NCBI GenBank assembly: GCA_015296085.1
Contig: DVDT01000098.1
Span: 20,192 to 84,191, forward strand
Reading direction: 5' to 3'
Source: Trichormus sp. M33_DOE_039
GTDB taxonomy: Bacteria; Cyanobacteriota; Cyanobacteriia; Cyanobacteriales; Nostocaceae
Length of the DNA: 64,000 nucleotides
Both the position numbers and the translations under genes were made by a program. The notes under the pieces are model-generated. The model had not been told where the DNA came from. It saw only the letters and a program-made list of their open reading frames with translations, and made no database searches. Positions 44,900 to 57,127 of this stretch are shown here, piece after piece. Every line of letters starts with the position of its first letter. Positions within the stretch are counted from its first letter, which is position 1.

Positions 44900-45769
44900 G
44901 TGACCTTATCTCCTAGTGCGGAAGTTGATCATAAAATTCCAGCGTGGCAAAAATTTATTCGTCCAGTCATACAACTTCCTTGGACATGGCGCATTACCTT
45001 GGGATATCTGACAATTATGTTATTTCTCCCTATGGCTGCCATGTTTCTCAAAGCCAGTACAGAAACACCGGCTAGGTTTTGGGAAATTGCTACTAGTGAT
45101 TTAGCTTTAGCAACTTATAACGTCACCTTTGTTACATCATTACTAGCTGCTTTACTCAATGGTATCTTCGGCACTTTGGTGGCTTGGGTGTTAGTGCGCT
45201 ACGACTTCCCTTTGAAAAGAATCGTGGATGCTACCGTAGATTTACCATTTGCACTACCAACTTCAGTAGCAGGATTAACACTGGCAACAGTGTACAGTAA
45301 TAATGGCTGGATTGGTTCTCTACTAGAACCAATGGGAATTAAGGTTTCATTCACACGTTTAGGTGTTTGGGTGGCGATGGTGTTTATTTCGTTACCTTTT
45401 ATTGTCAGAACCGTGCAACCCGTACTCCAAGAAATGGAAATAGAGCTGGAAGAAGCGGCTTGGTCTTTGGGAGCTTCCCAATGGCAAACCTTTTGGAAAG
45501 TGATTTTACCTCCTTTATTACCTTCGATTTTGACAGGTATAGCTTTGGGGTTTTCCCGTGCAGTAGGGGAATATGGTTCGACGGTGATTATTGCTTCTAA
45601 TACACCATTTCAAGATTTGATTGCACCTGTGTTGATTTTCCAACGCTTAGAACAGTATGACTATTCTGGTGCAACTGTTATAGGTGTGGTGTTATTGGCT
45701 ATTTCCTTAGTACTGCTCTTAGGAATTAACTTATTACAAGCTTGGACAAGAAGATATGACAACAAATAA
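44900..45769 (+). CDS. cysT: Sulfate ABC transporter permease CysT
   Basis: 289 residues from GTG at 44900, preferred because GGAG lies nine bases upstream; a TTG at 44879 would add seven residues at the edge of a repeat. Six to seven transmembrane helices are present. Motifs: [21 protein letters not shown], and the EAA loop [20 protein letters not shown] that contacts the ATPase, then [19 protein letters not shown]. It forms the sulfate channel with CysW. The cysW start lies 14 bases inside its 3' end. Confidence 0.92.
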   Translation: MTLSPSAEVDHKIPAWQKFIRPVIQLPWTWRITLGYLTIMLFLPMAAMFLKASTETPARFWEIATSDLALATYNVTFVTSLLAALLNGIFGTLVAWVLVRYDFPLKRIVDATVDLPFALPTSVAGLTLATVYSNNGWIGSLLEPMGIKVSFTRLGVWVAMVFISLPFIVRTVQPVLQEMEIELEEAAWSLGASQWQTFWKVILPPLLPSILTGIALGFSRAVGEYGSTVIIASNTPFQDLIAPVLIFQRLEQYDYSGATVIGVVLLAISLVLLLGINLLQAWTRRYDNK

Positions 45770-46613
45770 GGGGTCTAAAGCTAGTCAATCCCACCCCAGA
45801 CAAAAACAGAGCTTTGTTCCTACAATTTTAATTGGAATTGCGATCGCCTATTTAGCCCTGATTCAATATATCCCGGCAATCAACGTTTTTGTCCAAGCTT
45901 TCAGTAAGGGAGTCGGGCCATTTGTCGAAAACCTCAGCCGTACTGACTTTATCGCTGCGGCCAAATTAACTTTAATTCTGGCATTGATTGCCGTACCTTT
46001 TAATACAGTATTTGGTTTGTGTGCAGCGTGGGCGATCGCCCGGCATAAATTCCCCGGACGTGCTTTCGTTTTAAGTATTATTGACCTGCCTTTTTCTATC
46101 TCCCCCGTCGTTGCAGGCTTAATGATTGTCTTACTCTACGGGCGGCAAGGTTGGTTTGGCCCTATTCTAGAGGCCAATGACATCAAAATTATCTTCGCTT
46201 TGCCAGGGATGATATTAGCTACAGCCTTTGTCAGTATGCCCTTTGTGGCGCGGGAAGTTATCCCTGTCCTAGAAGAATTTGGTCAAGACCAAGAAGAAGC
46301 AGCTAGAACCCTGGGTGCAAATGATTGGCAGATATTTTGGCGTGTGACTTTACCTGGGATTCGTTGGGGTTTACTGTATGGTTTAATTTTGACTAATGCC
46401 AGGGCAATGGGTGAATTTGGTGCGGTTTCTGTGGTTGCTGGTAACATTGCTAACGTTACCCAAAGTTTACCTTTGTTTGTTGAAGAAGCTTACAAACAAT
46501 ACGAAACCGAAGCTGCATTTTCTGCGGCTGTATTGTTAGCCTTACTCGCCGTTGTCACCTTGGTACTCAAAGAGATTGTCGAACGGAAAACCCGCATTAA
46601 AGATGTGGATTAA
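45756..46613 (+). CDS. cysW: Sulfate ABC transporter permease CysW
   Basis: 285 residues with about six transmembrane helices. Motifs: [20 protein letters not shown], the EAA loop [20 protein letters not shown] and [18 protein letters not shown]. Partner of CysT in the inner-membrane sulfate/thiosulfate permease. It overlaps cysT by 14 bases. The ATPase gene cysA, which usually follows, is not in this window; a NIL-domain gene follows instead. Confidence 0.92.
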   Translation: MTTNKGSKASQSHPRQKQSFVPTILIGIAIAYLALIQYIPAINVFVQAFSKGVGPFVENLSRTDFIAAAKLTLILALIAVPFNTVFGLCAAWAIARHKFPGRAFVLSIIDLPFSISPVVAGLMIVLLYGRQGWFGPILEANDIKIIFALPGMILATAFVSMPFVAREVIPVLEEFGQDQEEAARTLGANDWQIFWRVTLPGIRWGLLYGLILTNARAMGEFGAVSVVAGNIANVTQSLPLFVEEAYKQYETEAAFSAAVLLALLAVVTLVLKEIVERKTRIKDVD

Positions 46614-46688
46614 ATATCAAGTAGGGAGCATAGAGTCTAATTTTTCTCCCTTGCTCCCTCCTAAGTTCCCTATTCCTCGGATTACTAT

Positions 46689-46955
46689 ATGGCTACTGAT
46701 AATACACAGAGCAACAAGAGAATTCGCTTAAGAATTCCCAAGGATTATCATCAAGAACCCGTGATTTCTCGCTTGGTATCAGACTATGGCTTAGTAGTAA
46801 ATATTCAAGCCGCTATTTTAGGTGCAACTGCTGTGGGCGATGGTTGGTTTGACCTAGATTTGCAAGGTACTGAATCACAAATCGAAAATGGACTCAATTA
46901 TCTCCGGGGCTTGGAATTAGAAATTTGGGACGATAGCAGAGTTGGTAATTGGTAG
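46689..46955 (+). CDS. NIL domain-containing protein
   Basis: 88 residues. NKRIRLRIPKDYHQEPVISR, then LVVNIQAAILGATAVGDGWF and DLDLQGTESQIENGLNYL form the ferredoxin-like NIL fold, otherwise found at the C-terminus of amino-acid importer ATPases. In cyanobacteria small NIL proteins accompany sulfate transport genes, consistent with its place 75 bases after cysW. A regulatory or sensory role in transport is likely but unproven. A terminator hairpin follows. Confidence 0.85.
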   Translation: MATDNTQSNKRIRLRIPKDYHQEPVISRLVSDYGLVVNIQAAILGATAVGDGWFDLDLQGTESQIENGLNYLRGLELEIWDDSRVGNW

Positions 46956-47011
46956 GTTGTGGCGATTTATCTTGCAGATTTGTGTGGTAGTTGAGATTAT
47001 AAAAGATTCAG

Positions 47012-47037
47012 CCTTCTCTGTTATAGGGAAGGTTTTT
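47012..47037 (+). terminator. Intrinsic terminator after the sulfate-transport operon
   Basis: CCTTCTC (47012-47018) pairs with GGGAAGG (47026-47032, one U-G pair) around a 7-base loop, followed by TTTTT. It closes the sbpA-cysT-cysW-NIL operon. Confidence 0.65.
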
Positions 47038-47172
47038 GAGTATTAGCGCGATCGCCTATACTAAAGTAACGTCAGTCTCCCAGGGAGGCGCACGTTAAAT
47101 ACAGTGCGTTCAAAGTGATGAGTGTAGGAGTTGATCTAGTATATTCGTGATTCCAGATGGACTTCTCAAACC

Positions 47173-48168
47173 ATGAACGGTTACTATACCAATTTTTCTA
47201 ATGGCCAGGGCTTAATTCAAGCCATACACACATCTGTCAAAGGTAGAGCTAGATTCAAGGTAAAAGGGCTGTATCTTGCTGAACTATTGGCAAAGTACAT
47301 TGAATCAAAGTTGTTACAAACAGAAAATATCATCCAAGTGCGTGCTAACCATTTAACAGGGAATGTGCTGGTGATTTTTCATCCCGATTGTAGCTACAGT
47401 GCGATCGCATCCCTGCTGCAAGATATTGTTTTAGATTATAGAAAAACTTCCAGAAATTTGCCGCACACTACAGTTGCAGCACCTATACCGCTGGCAAATA
47501 TGCCCACCCAGCCACAATTAGACCAACTCAACAATCAACTAATTGTCGGATCTGCGGTTGCTACTACCCTAATTTTAGGTAGTGGTATGTTATACAAATA
47601 CGGTTTAGATGAAAGCATCTTATTAGGATTACAAAAGCTACATAGTCCCCTGTTGGATGCCATCATGAAGAGTGTAACTTTTTTGGGTGAGCCATTATTT
47701 TTCCTATCAATTTCTTCCGTACTAGGAATTAATCTTTGGCAAAACCAACACCAACGGGAAGCTACCACATTAGGTTTAGCAACAGTCGGTGCAGTGGGTT
47801 TAAATGTATTGTTCAAAGAACTGTTTAGACGATCACGTCCCGCACTTTGGGATTACATTGTGAATGCAGTTCACTATAGTTTTCCTAGTGGTCATGCAAT
47901 GGTCTCGACCGCAGTTTATGGCTGCATCGGCTACATTTTAGCGAAAGAATTTCCGCAATGGCGTAAGCCGATTTTAGGTTCGACTACAGTTTTAATTTTG
48001 GCGATCGGTGTTAGTAGACTTTATTTGGGAGTCCATTGGCCAACTGATATTTTAGCTGGATATGCTGCTGGTTTATTATGGTTAATTGTGTGTATTCTTT
48101 ATTTAGAATGGGAGCAAAAATATAGTTTCTCAAGTAATTTTCAGAAGATTTTACCGGAATTAAATTAG
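47173..48168 (+). CDS. HMA-like domain fused to PAP2-family phosphatase
   Basis: 331 residues. Residues about 15-100 (TSVKGRARFKVKGLYLAEL and ITGNVLVIFHPD-like, read as HLTGNVLVIF) look like the ferredoxin-fold region found at the N-terminus of heavy-metal ATPases, without the metal-binding CxxC. Residues about 120-320 are a membrane PAP2 phosphatase: KELFRRSRPALW, YSFPSGHAMVSTA and SRLYLGVHWPTDILAG carry the three phosphatase motifs (C1-C3). It should dephosphorylate a lipid phosphate such as phosphatidic acid or undecaprenyl pyrophosphate. The domain combination is unusual. Confidence 0.8.
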   Translation: MNGYYTNFSNGQGLIQAIHTSVKGRARFKVKGLYLAELLAKYIESKLLQTENIIQVRANHLTGNVLVIFHPDCSYSAIASLLQDIVLDYRKTSRNLPHTTVAAPIPLANMPTQPQLDQLNNQLIVGSAVATTLILGSGMLYKYGLDESILLGLQKLHSPLLDAIMKSVTFLGEPLFFLSISSVLGINLWQNQHQREATTLGLATVGAVGLNVLFKELFRRSRPALWDYIVNAVHYSFPSGHAMVSTAVYGCIGYILAKEFPQWRKPILGSTTVLILAIGVSRLYLGVHWPTDILAGYAAGLLWLIVCILYLEWEQKYSFSSNFQKILPELN

Positions 48169-48210
48169 ATTGGTAAATTCGAGCTAATCAGCCTGTAAAA
48201 ATAGCTTTTA

Positions 48211-48525
48211 TACCAATTTTTTATAAAGCTGCATAGAATTCGATCCCCCCTAACCCCCCTTAAAAAGGCTACGGTGTACACACAAGTCTAATAACCTAGC
48301 CCGACAACGTTTTGATCCCCCCTAACCCCCCTTGAAAAAGGGGGGAATAGATTCAAAGTCCCCCTTTTTAAGGGGGATTTAGGGGGATCAAACCACATTT
48401 TGCACTTAGCAACAAAGATGTGTGTACACCGTAGCCTAAAAAAAAGGGGGAATAGATTCAAAGTCCCCCTTTTTAAGGGGGATTTAGGGGGATCGAGATA
48501 TGTGCAACGTCACATTGAATTGGTA
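48211..48525. repeat. Outer MITE-like element, split by an inserted element
   Basis: Bounded by TACCAATT (48211-48218) and AATTGGTA (48518-48525). Inside, a palindrome GATCCCCCCTAACCCCCCTT...AAGGGGGATTTAGGGGGATC (48242-48265 joined to 48438-48494) is interrupted by the 172-bp element at 48266-48437. No coding capacity. Confidence 0.7.
48266..48437. mobile_element. 172-bp miniature inverted-repeat element nested in another repeat
   Basis: Perfect 19-bp terminal inverted repeats AGGCTACGGTGTACACACA (48266-48284) and its complement (48419-48437). The interior holds a second full copy (48314-48389) of the same CCCCCTAA palindrome that the element interrupts. A-rich sequence on both sides prevents exact delimitation of a target duplication. 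Confidence 0.7.
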
Positions 48526-48553
48526 TTAGCTTGGAGTATCAACTTCAAAAGCA

Positions 48554-50768
48554 TCAATTATTCCTAATTCTGCCGGCTAATTGAGCGACTGCACATAACA
48601 ATTGCGGAGGTTCGACAGGTTTAGCGAGGTGCATTTGGAATCCTTCTGCTAAAGCTTTTTTATATTCTGCGTATCCAGCATAGGCGGTGAGGGCGGCGGC
48701 GGGAATTTGTCTGGTGGCTTCGTCACTCAATTGTCTCACCTGCTGAATTAGTGCATAACCATCTTCCTTTGGTAATCCAATATCGGATAAAAGTACGTCG
48801 TAGCCACCAGGATTTTCTGTCAGCTTTGATAGTGCTTCCTGTGCGGATGCTGCTTCTGTCACTTCTGCGGCGTAATCTTCCAGCACTATTTTAAATAAGA
48901 GGCGGATGTCTGCTTCGTCATCTACAACCAGTACCCGCACACCCTCTAGGGAGAGAATGTCATTCACAGAGATATTGTTTTCCTCTGTCTGGGCTGCTAA
49001 TAGTGGTTTGACAATCGGTGCAGATATTTGTGGTTGAATAGTTTGCAGGGGTAGTCTAACTATAAAAGTCGCTCCCTGACCTTGACCTGGACTAGCCGCT
49101 TCAATTGTACCACCGTGGAGTTCTATCAAATGGCGAACAATTGACAATCCCAGCCCCAAACCGGGATTTGAGCGGGTTCTGCTACCATCCGCTTGACGAA
49201 ATCGCTCAAATACATAGGGAAGGAAGTCAGGACTAATTCCTGAACCTGTATCACTCACTTGAATCTGAGCATGAAACTCAGTGTAATCTAGGGTGATGTC
49301 AATTCTGCCTCCTGAGGGTGTGAATTTAATGGCATTAGACAGTAAATTCCATATGACCTGCTGTAAGCGATGTGGATCGCCTACTATACTTTTGGTTGCA
49401 GGATCTAGCCTAGAGATGATGGAAACGTGTTTGGCTTCTGCTGAGAGACGGACAACCTCGATCGCAGATTCAATCACTGGAATTAATTCAATCGGGCGAG
49501 CATCTAGACGCAATCTACCGGAGCTAATGCGGGAAATATCCAGTAAATCAGTAATCAAATGAGCTTGAGCTTGTGCGCTACGCTCGATCGCTTCCAACCC
49601 CTGATTAATAGTAGCTTGATCAAGCTGTGTCCTTTGCAACAACTGCGCCCAACCCAGCAAAGAATTGAGAGGGTTTCGCAGTTCGTGGGAGAGAATCGAG
49701 AGAAACTCATCTTTAGCGCGGTTGGCAGCTTCTGCGGCATTGCGAGCTGATTGTTCTTGAGCTAAAAGTTGAGTACGTTCTGCTTCCAACTGCTTTTGCT
49801 GGGTAATATCTTCAATCACTAGAAGAATCATTTCTCTGTCGCCTTCTAGTCTCATTCTCCGGGCATTGAGAGACATAACTTTGCGACCAATATGCTCAAA
49901 GTGATGCTCAACCTCCAGACCTTGAAACTGGGTTTGATGGGGGAGAATATCTTCTAGAAGCGATCGCAGCAGGGGAATATCCCATTGTCCATTACCGATT
50001 TCATAAATCAGGTGTTGTTCTGTGTCTTCTGGCTTGACCTGAAATGTCTCGTAGAAAAACTGATTGGCACTAATTACCTGTAAATCTACACTCAACACCA
50101 CCAGAGACTCCCGCATAGTATCGACAATTGCTTGGGCGTAATCTCTAGATGCTCTGATCTGCTCGGCACTACGTTTGAGGGCATTAATTTCTACCAACAC
50201 GACAACAGCACCGTCAATTTTGTTGTCGATTGTCCGATAGGGTCGGATTCGCAGATCATACCAATGCCCATCCTGGTCTTGAACTTCTTGGGCTTTAAAG
50301 TTGAGAGTGCCGATTACTTCTAAAATTTGTTGCTCTAGGTTAGGAATATTCAGTTTGTGGTTAATATCACTAATTGGTCTGCCGATATCGCTGGGAATTA
50401 AATTAAAGATACTCTCGGCTACAGGAGTAAAACGGCGAATCCGCAGATCACCCCCTAACATCAAGATCGGGATATTGATAATGCTGAGGAGATTTTGTAA
50501 ATCGTTGGTAACTTGAGTTGACTCAATATTACGCCGTTGTAGTTCATCATTGATGGTGTTGAGTTCTTCGTTAGTGGCTTGAATTTCCTCTTTGGCAGTT
50601 TCTAGTTCTTCATTTGTGCTTTGTAGTTCTTCGTTGCTGGAGAGGATTTCTTCGTTGGCTGCTCTCAGGTCTTGATTTGTCGCTTGTTGCTCCTCAATAA
50701 TCGATTGCAGATATTCTTTATTGTTGGCTAATTCCTGTTTGAGTTGGTTAATTTCTTCTTCGTCATTG
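48554..50768 (-). pseudogene. C-terminal half of frameshifted CheB-CheR hybrid: PAS-histidine kinase-receiver
   Basis: The frame is open from about 50768 to the stop at 48554 (about 738 codons), although its first ATG is at 50464. It begins with a Glu/Asn-rich coiled coil (ANEEILSSNEELQSTNEELE) typical of the linker after CheR, then PAS-like domains (MLGGDLRIRRFTPVAESIFN; VVLSVDLQVISANQFFYETF), a HisKA domain (LSHELRNPLNSLLGW), a HATPase (WNLLSNAIKFTPSGG, VSDTGSGISP, GLGLGLSIV) and a receiver (VLVVDDEADIRLL, phosphoacceptor in LLSDIGLP). It continues the CheB-CheR ORF in the -1 frame, so both were one protein of about 1400 residues. A separate translation start cannot be excluded. Confidence 0.8.
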
Positions 50769-52752
50769 TTTTTTTACGCCGCCGAGAGCTAACATTGCTA
50801 GTATTTGCCTCAGATACCACTGTCACTGTCGAAGTCATATCTGCAAACATGACTAAAAAGTAGCTTTCTGTGACAGTAGGCGATTTAAATGGCACGACAT
50901 CCACCCTTACCCACCTCACTTGCTCGTTATCTTTAATTTGTATACCTTCCTTTCTCACAGGCACTTCTTGTTTTTTGGCTTGGTGGATGGCGGTGCGTAA
51001 CTCTAGCCGTAATTCTTCTTTAGCCATCCGCAGCAGATTAAAACTGGGTCTACCGGGTGGAGGTTGCAGATAAGGGCTGGTTTGCCCCCGAAATTGCAGA
51101 ATTTCCAATTCATCGTTAATAATTACACCAACCGGGGCATATTGGTTCAACACAATCCGGTCAGCTTCTTTCTGCATTTCTAAATCATTCGAGGTATCTG
51201 TATTTAATAAGGGCAGGGGGTTGATAATTTCTAGAGGATACGTAGCCAAATCAATTGCCAACCTAGCCACGGCCAATTTACGGGAGTAAATCTTATACTT
51301 TCTGTCTACCAAAGTAAACAAGTCTGTAAATTCACCAACTGTTTCGGAAGTACCTAACATCAAAAAGCCATTAGGATTGAGTCCGTAGTGGAAGATGGGC
51401 AGTAACTTCTTTTGTATGGGGCTTCCCAGATAAATTAGCACGTTGCGACAAGTGATTAAATCCAGTCGGGAAAATGGGGGATCACTAATCAGGTTTTGTC
51501 TCGCAAAGACGCACAACTCCCGCACTGGCTTGCTGATTTGATAACCACCATCTATCGGCACAAAAAAACGCTGTAGCCGTTCCGGGGAAACATCTGCTAC
51601 TTGAAAGAGTTTATAAATACCGGATCTGGCTTTTTCGATCGCCACATCATTAACATCGGTAGCAAAAATCTGGATGGGAATATTAATTGATTGATTGTTA
51701 AAAAACTCTAGTAAGCAAATAGCAATAGAATAGGCTTCTTCACCTGTAGAACATCCCGCCACCCAAATACGGATGGGTGTATCTGGCTTTCTGTCTTTAG
51801 CAATGACTGGAAATACTTGTGTTTTTAAAGCTTCAAAAGCTTCAGGATCGCGGAAAAAACTGGTGACAGTGATTAGTACATCTTGATATAAAGCAGTGAC
51901 TTCTATGGGATGATCTTGGAGATAACGGACGTAATCTTCTAGCTTGTCTAGCTTGTACAACATCATCCGTCGCATGATGCGCCGCCTTAAGGTTGTCTGC
52001 TTGTAGTGATTAAAGTCAACTCCCGTGGCAGTTCGTAGCAGACTAAAAATAATGGTGAGGGCATCGCCGACTTCCGTTAGGTTATCCACGGGCTTGACTG
52101 AGGATAGATGATTAATGTAGGGATGAGTGCTGATTTTTGCCAATTCTTCGGCAATTTGTTGCGGTGTCAAGATAAAGTCTACATGACCTGAAGCCACAGC
52201 AGTATTCGGCATACTACTAACCATAGCCGATGACTCAGACTGGGCAAAAGTAATACCACCAGCCCCTTTGATATTTTCTAGTCCTCTTGTGCCATCGGTA
52301 TCACCTCCTGATAGCACCACTCCAATGGCTTTGCTACCCCGATCTTCTGCTAAGGAAATAAAGAATGTATCAACTGTCATCGCTTGTCCACGAGTTTTTT
52401 GACGCGGACTCAGTTTCAGCACTCCTTGGGAAATAGTCATCATCGCATTAGGTGGAATTACATAGACATGATTTGGTTCTACAACCATGCCATCCTGTAC
52501 TTCCACCACAGACATTGGAGTTTTCCGAGATAAAATCTCAGTTAACAAACTTTTTTGATTGGGACTCAAGTGTTGAATGAATACAAATCCCATGCCTGTA
52601 TCAGTGGGCAAATAGCTGAGTAATTCTGTAAATGCTTCTAATCCCCCCGCAGAAGCCCCCACCCCTACAATTGGAAACAATTCGGTTTGGATATCCTGCT
52701 GTTCGTCAGAGGAATGAGATTTAGATTTGTTGGTAGATCGCCTAGAGTTCAT
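50728..52752 (-). CDS. N-terminal half of frameshifted hybrid: CheB methylesterase-CheR methyltransferase
   Basis: 674 residues as read, ending after a frameshift with KKTMTKKKLTNSNRN. CheB (about 27-200): catalytic S34 (GASAGGLEA), H61 (FIQHLSP) and the aspartate in SGGDTDG. CheR (about 215-480): LRRRIMRRMMLYKLDKLEDY, SFFRDPEAFEAL, the SAM motif VAGCSTGEEAYS, and TCRNVLIYL. A further PAS-like segment follows (FADMTSTVT near the end). Fused CheB/CheR sensor proteins with kinase modules occur in many bacteria and link protein methylation to phosphorelay signalling. A run of seven A on the coding strand (50769-50775) marks the frameshift into the kinase half. RBS not obvious. Confidence 0.85.
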   Translation of the reverse strand: MNSRRSTNKSKSHSSDEQQDIQTELFPIVGVGASAGGLEAFTELLSYLPTDTGMGFVFIQHLSPNQKSLLTEILSRKTPMSVVEVQDGMVVEPNHVYVIPPNAMMTISQGVLKLSPRQKTRGQAMTVDTFFISLAEDRGSKAIGVVLSGGDTDGTRGLENIKGAGGITFAQSESSAMVSSMPNTAVASGHVDFILTPQQIAEELAKISTHPYINHLSSVKPVDNLTEVGDALTIIFSLLRTATGVDFNHYKQTTLRRRIMRRMMLYKLDKLEDYVRYLQDHPIEVTALYQDVLITVTSFFRDPEAFEALKTQVFPVIAKDRKPDTPIRIWVAGCSTGEEAYSIAICLLEFFNNQSINIPIQIFATDVNDVAIEKARSGIYKLFQVADVSPERLQRFFVPIDGGYQISKPVRELCVFARQNLISDPPFSRLDLITCRNVLIYLGSPIQKKLLPIFHYGLNPNGFLMLGTSETVGEFTDLFTLVDRKYKIYSRKLAVARLAIDLATYPLEIINPLPLLNTDTSNDLEMQKEADRIVLNQYAPVGVIINDELEILQFRGQTSPYLQPPPGRPSFNLLRMAKEELRLELRTAIHQAKKQEVPVRKEGIQIKDNEQVRWVRVDVVPFKSPTVTESYFLVMFADMTSTVTVVSEANTSNVSSRRRKKTMTKKKLTNSNRN

Positions 52753-53044
52753 TATCTGCCATTGATGTGAGGATAACTCATGTAGAGAAGCTGCAATGCA
52801 ACGTCTCTACTTTAGCCAAATGAGATTCAATAATGTAGATTGGATAAATGGTGAATGAATAAATCTATCTCAGGGTATAAGAATTTCGTATTCCCTACCC
52901 CAACCCAACCGTGTACTACCGATAGCCCATGTAAAGACGTTGCATTGCAACCTTGTCACGGTGAGCAAATCTGTATACATCTGTGGTTTGTTAATTTTGT
53001 GATGTTTTATACCCCCATTAATAGCCCTTCGTGTGGCGGTATCA

Positions 53045-55482
<2,438 letters not shown>

Positions 55483-55842
55483 ATGTCAGACACAAGTAAA
55501 CGTGGTTTCGCTTCTATGGATGAAGATAAACAACGCGAAATCGCTAGCAAAGGTGGACACGCTGCACACGAAAAAGGAACGGCTCACGAATTTACTCCTG
55601 AAGAAGCGCGTGAAGCTGGGCGCAAAGGTGGCGAAACCGTAAGCCAAGACAGAGAACATATGGCCGAAATCGGTCGTGAAGGCGGTAAACACTCTCACGG
55701 CGGCGGACGCAAGAAACAAGATAGCGAAGAAAGCGAAACCACTGAAGATAGTGGTGAGGAAAAGAAAACTCGTGGTGGTACAAGTGAGCAACACTCCGAA
55801 GCCGGAAAACAAAGCCACAAGAACACAAAAAAGAATAAATAA
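55483..55842 (+). CDS. KGG-repeat stress-type hydrophilic protein
   Basis: 119 residues, extremely hydrophilic. Three KGG/EGG-type units are visible: KRGFASMDEDKQREIASKGG, EFTPEEAREAGRKGGETVS and HMAEIGREGGKHSHGG, followed by a Glu/Lys/Ser-rich tail. The pattern matches the KGG stress-induced family (related to Bacillus GsiB and plant LEA-type proteins), thought to protect against desiccation or osmotic stress. A clear Shine-Dalgarno (AAGGAG) precedes the ATG. Confidence 0.88.
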   Translation: MSDTSKRGFASMDEDKQREIASKGGHAAHEKGTAHEFTPEEAREAGRKGGETVSQDREHMAEIGREGGKHSHGGGRKKQDSEESETTEDSGEEKKTRGGTSEQHSEAGKQSHKNTKKNK

Positions 55843-56127
55843 ATTCTGGTTTAACAACACCGTCACTTAATAGGTTTGTTGAGTGTTGATTGTTGATTAA
55901 TGTTTTTTGGGGACACGCGACAGCTTTGATGTTAATGAATGTGAGAGACAATGCAACGCAAAGTCTCTTGCATTGTTTTGTTCTAAAATGTGCCGCCACG
56001 AAGTCCGCCATCCACCTGTAGCATGACTCTATTCGTTCTGTATACGTCCATCCTGGTAAAATGCTGTTAACACGGATGCGATCGCTACCTAATTACTGAC
56101 TGAGAGTTTTTGTTAAACCAATTACCC

Positions 56128-56583
56128 CTAACCTAAGAGGGTTAGACAACACCAGATTTTGTACTGGTTGTTTGGTAGAGTTGGAGGTAATGTTGACACT
56201 CCATCGCCGTAGAACAGCGAGGATTCTTGGTTCACAGTTAAATCGTAACCCCGCAGGATTGCTCCAACTTTGCGCTTTTTGCAGTTGTCGTAAAAACGGT
56301 TAACCGCTTTCAACACTCGCTCAACAGCAGTTTGGCAGGCATGAGAGTTTAATTCTTCTACAAACTTAAACTCTTTTCTTAGTAGAGTGTTGTATCTAAA
56401 CATTTCTGTCTTACCAACGCCACGATTATCCATCCAGTAACGCAGCACTTTGTTTCGGACAAATTGAGATGTCCTGATAGCTTCATTAATAGCGACTATT
56501 TGTTGTGGCTTTGGATTGACTTTGTATTCGTAGATAAACACGTTTGATACTAAGTTAAGTGGTATCAAATAATATGATGACAT
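56128..56583 (-). pseudogene. Internally deleted TnpB (IS200/IS605-type OrfB) relic
   Basis: 151 codons against about 400 for a full TnpB. The first ~100 residues are typical (VFIYEYKVNPKPQQIVAINE, AIRTSQFVRNKVLRYWMDNR, GVGKTEMFRYNTLLRKEF, FYDNCKK). They then jump directly to a C-terminal tail (NQESSLFYGDGVSTLPPTLP), so the catalytic RuvC region and zinc finger are gone. A hairpin at the stop codon (CTAACC/GGTTAG, 56128-56145) and one upstream of the start (56585-56608) match positions of IS200/IS605-type ends. The protein should be inactive as a nuclease. Confidence 0.75.
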
Positions 56584-56584
56584 A

Positions 56585-56610
56585 AAGCCGTGCTATAAGC
56601 ACGGGGCTTG
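56585..56610. mobile_element. Subterminal hairpin of the IS200/IS605-type relic
   Basis: AAGCCGTGC-TATAA-GCACGGGGCTT folds into a stem just upstream of the tnpB relic start, as at the left end of IS200/IS605-family elements, whose ends are recognised as hairpins by TnpA. No tnpA gene is present. The opposite hairpin is at 56128-56145. Confidence 0.55.
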
Positions 56611-56717
56611 TATCCCATTATTTTGGTCAGAATGGCGGGGTTTGTAGATTGTTTGAGATAAGGTAGGCTGTACTTCATCAAGCGAACCGCGCTCAATACT
56701 CCCCAATCCCCAATCCC

Positions 56718-57041
56718 CTATTTAGCAATATCTTCAAAATCAGCTACAGCACAAGCAAATTCTCGAAACGCTGTTTTAATCAAATCCTCTTTCATGTTTC
56801 GATCTAAAGCCGAATCACGAATCATATCTGTGAACTCGACAAATAACAGAGAAACCATAAACCGATCTTGGCGATCAATTTGCTTCAAGCAAGACAAAAT
56901 AAACTCATACAGCTCTGTTTTTCTAGTTTTGCTTTGTTCATCCCAAATTTGTAAGCCAAGGCGGAAGGTTTTTAAACGTATCTCGCTGGTATTGTAAGGC
57001 TTCTCCTTATAGCGAATTGATACGCGTTGGGGCATTTCCAT
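56718..57041 (-). CDS. Hypothetical helical protein
   Basis: 107 residues, largely helical and charged: YNTSEIRLKTFRLGLQIWDE, QSKTRKTELYEFILSCLKQI, DRFMVSLLFVEFTDMIRDSA and LIKTAFREFACAVADFEDIA. No signal, membrane segment or known motif. The coding character is reasonable but no family is recognised. It sits between a transposase relic and a WYL-domain relic, in a region of gene decay, and short CCCCAATC repeats lie just after its stop. Confidence 0.5.
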   Translation of the reverse strand: MEMPQRVSIRYKEKPYNTSEIRLKTFRLGLQIWDEQSKTRKTELYEFILSCLKQIDRQDRFMVSLLFVEFTDMIRDSALDRNMKEDLIKTAFREFACAVADFEDIAK

Positions 57042-57127
57042 AAGTTAAGCATATAGATTCACTGTAAAGTCATTATTCAACTTAATTTTGATTCGTCAGG
57101 ATTAATATTTAAGTGGAGAAAAACAAT

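Noticed and set aside
56128..56583. Intact insertion sequence
   Set aside because: The TnpB frame lacks its catalytic middle region and no tnpA is present.
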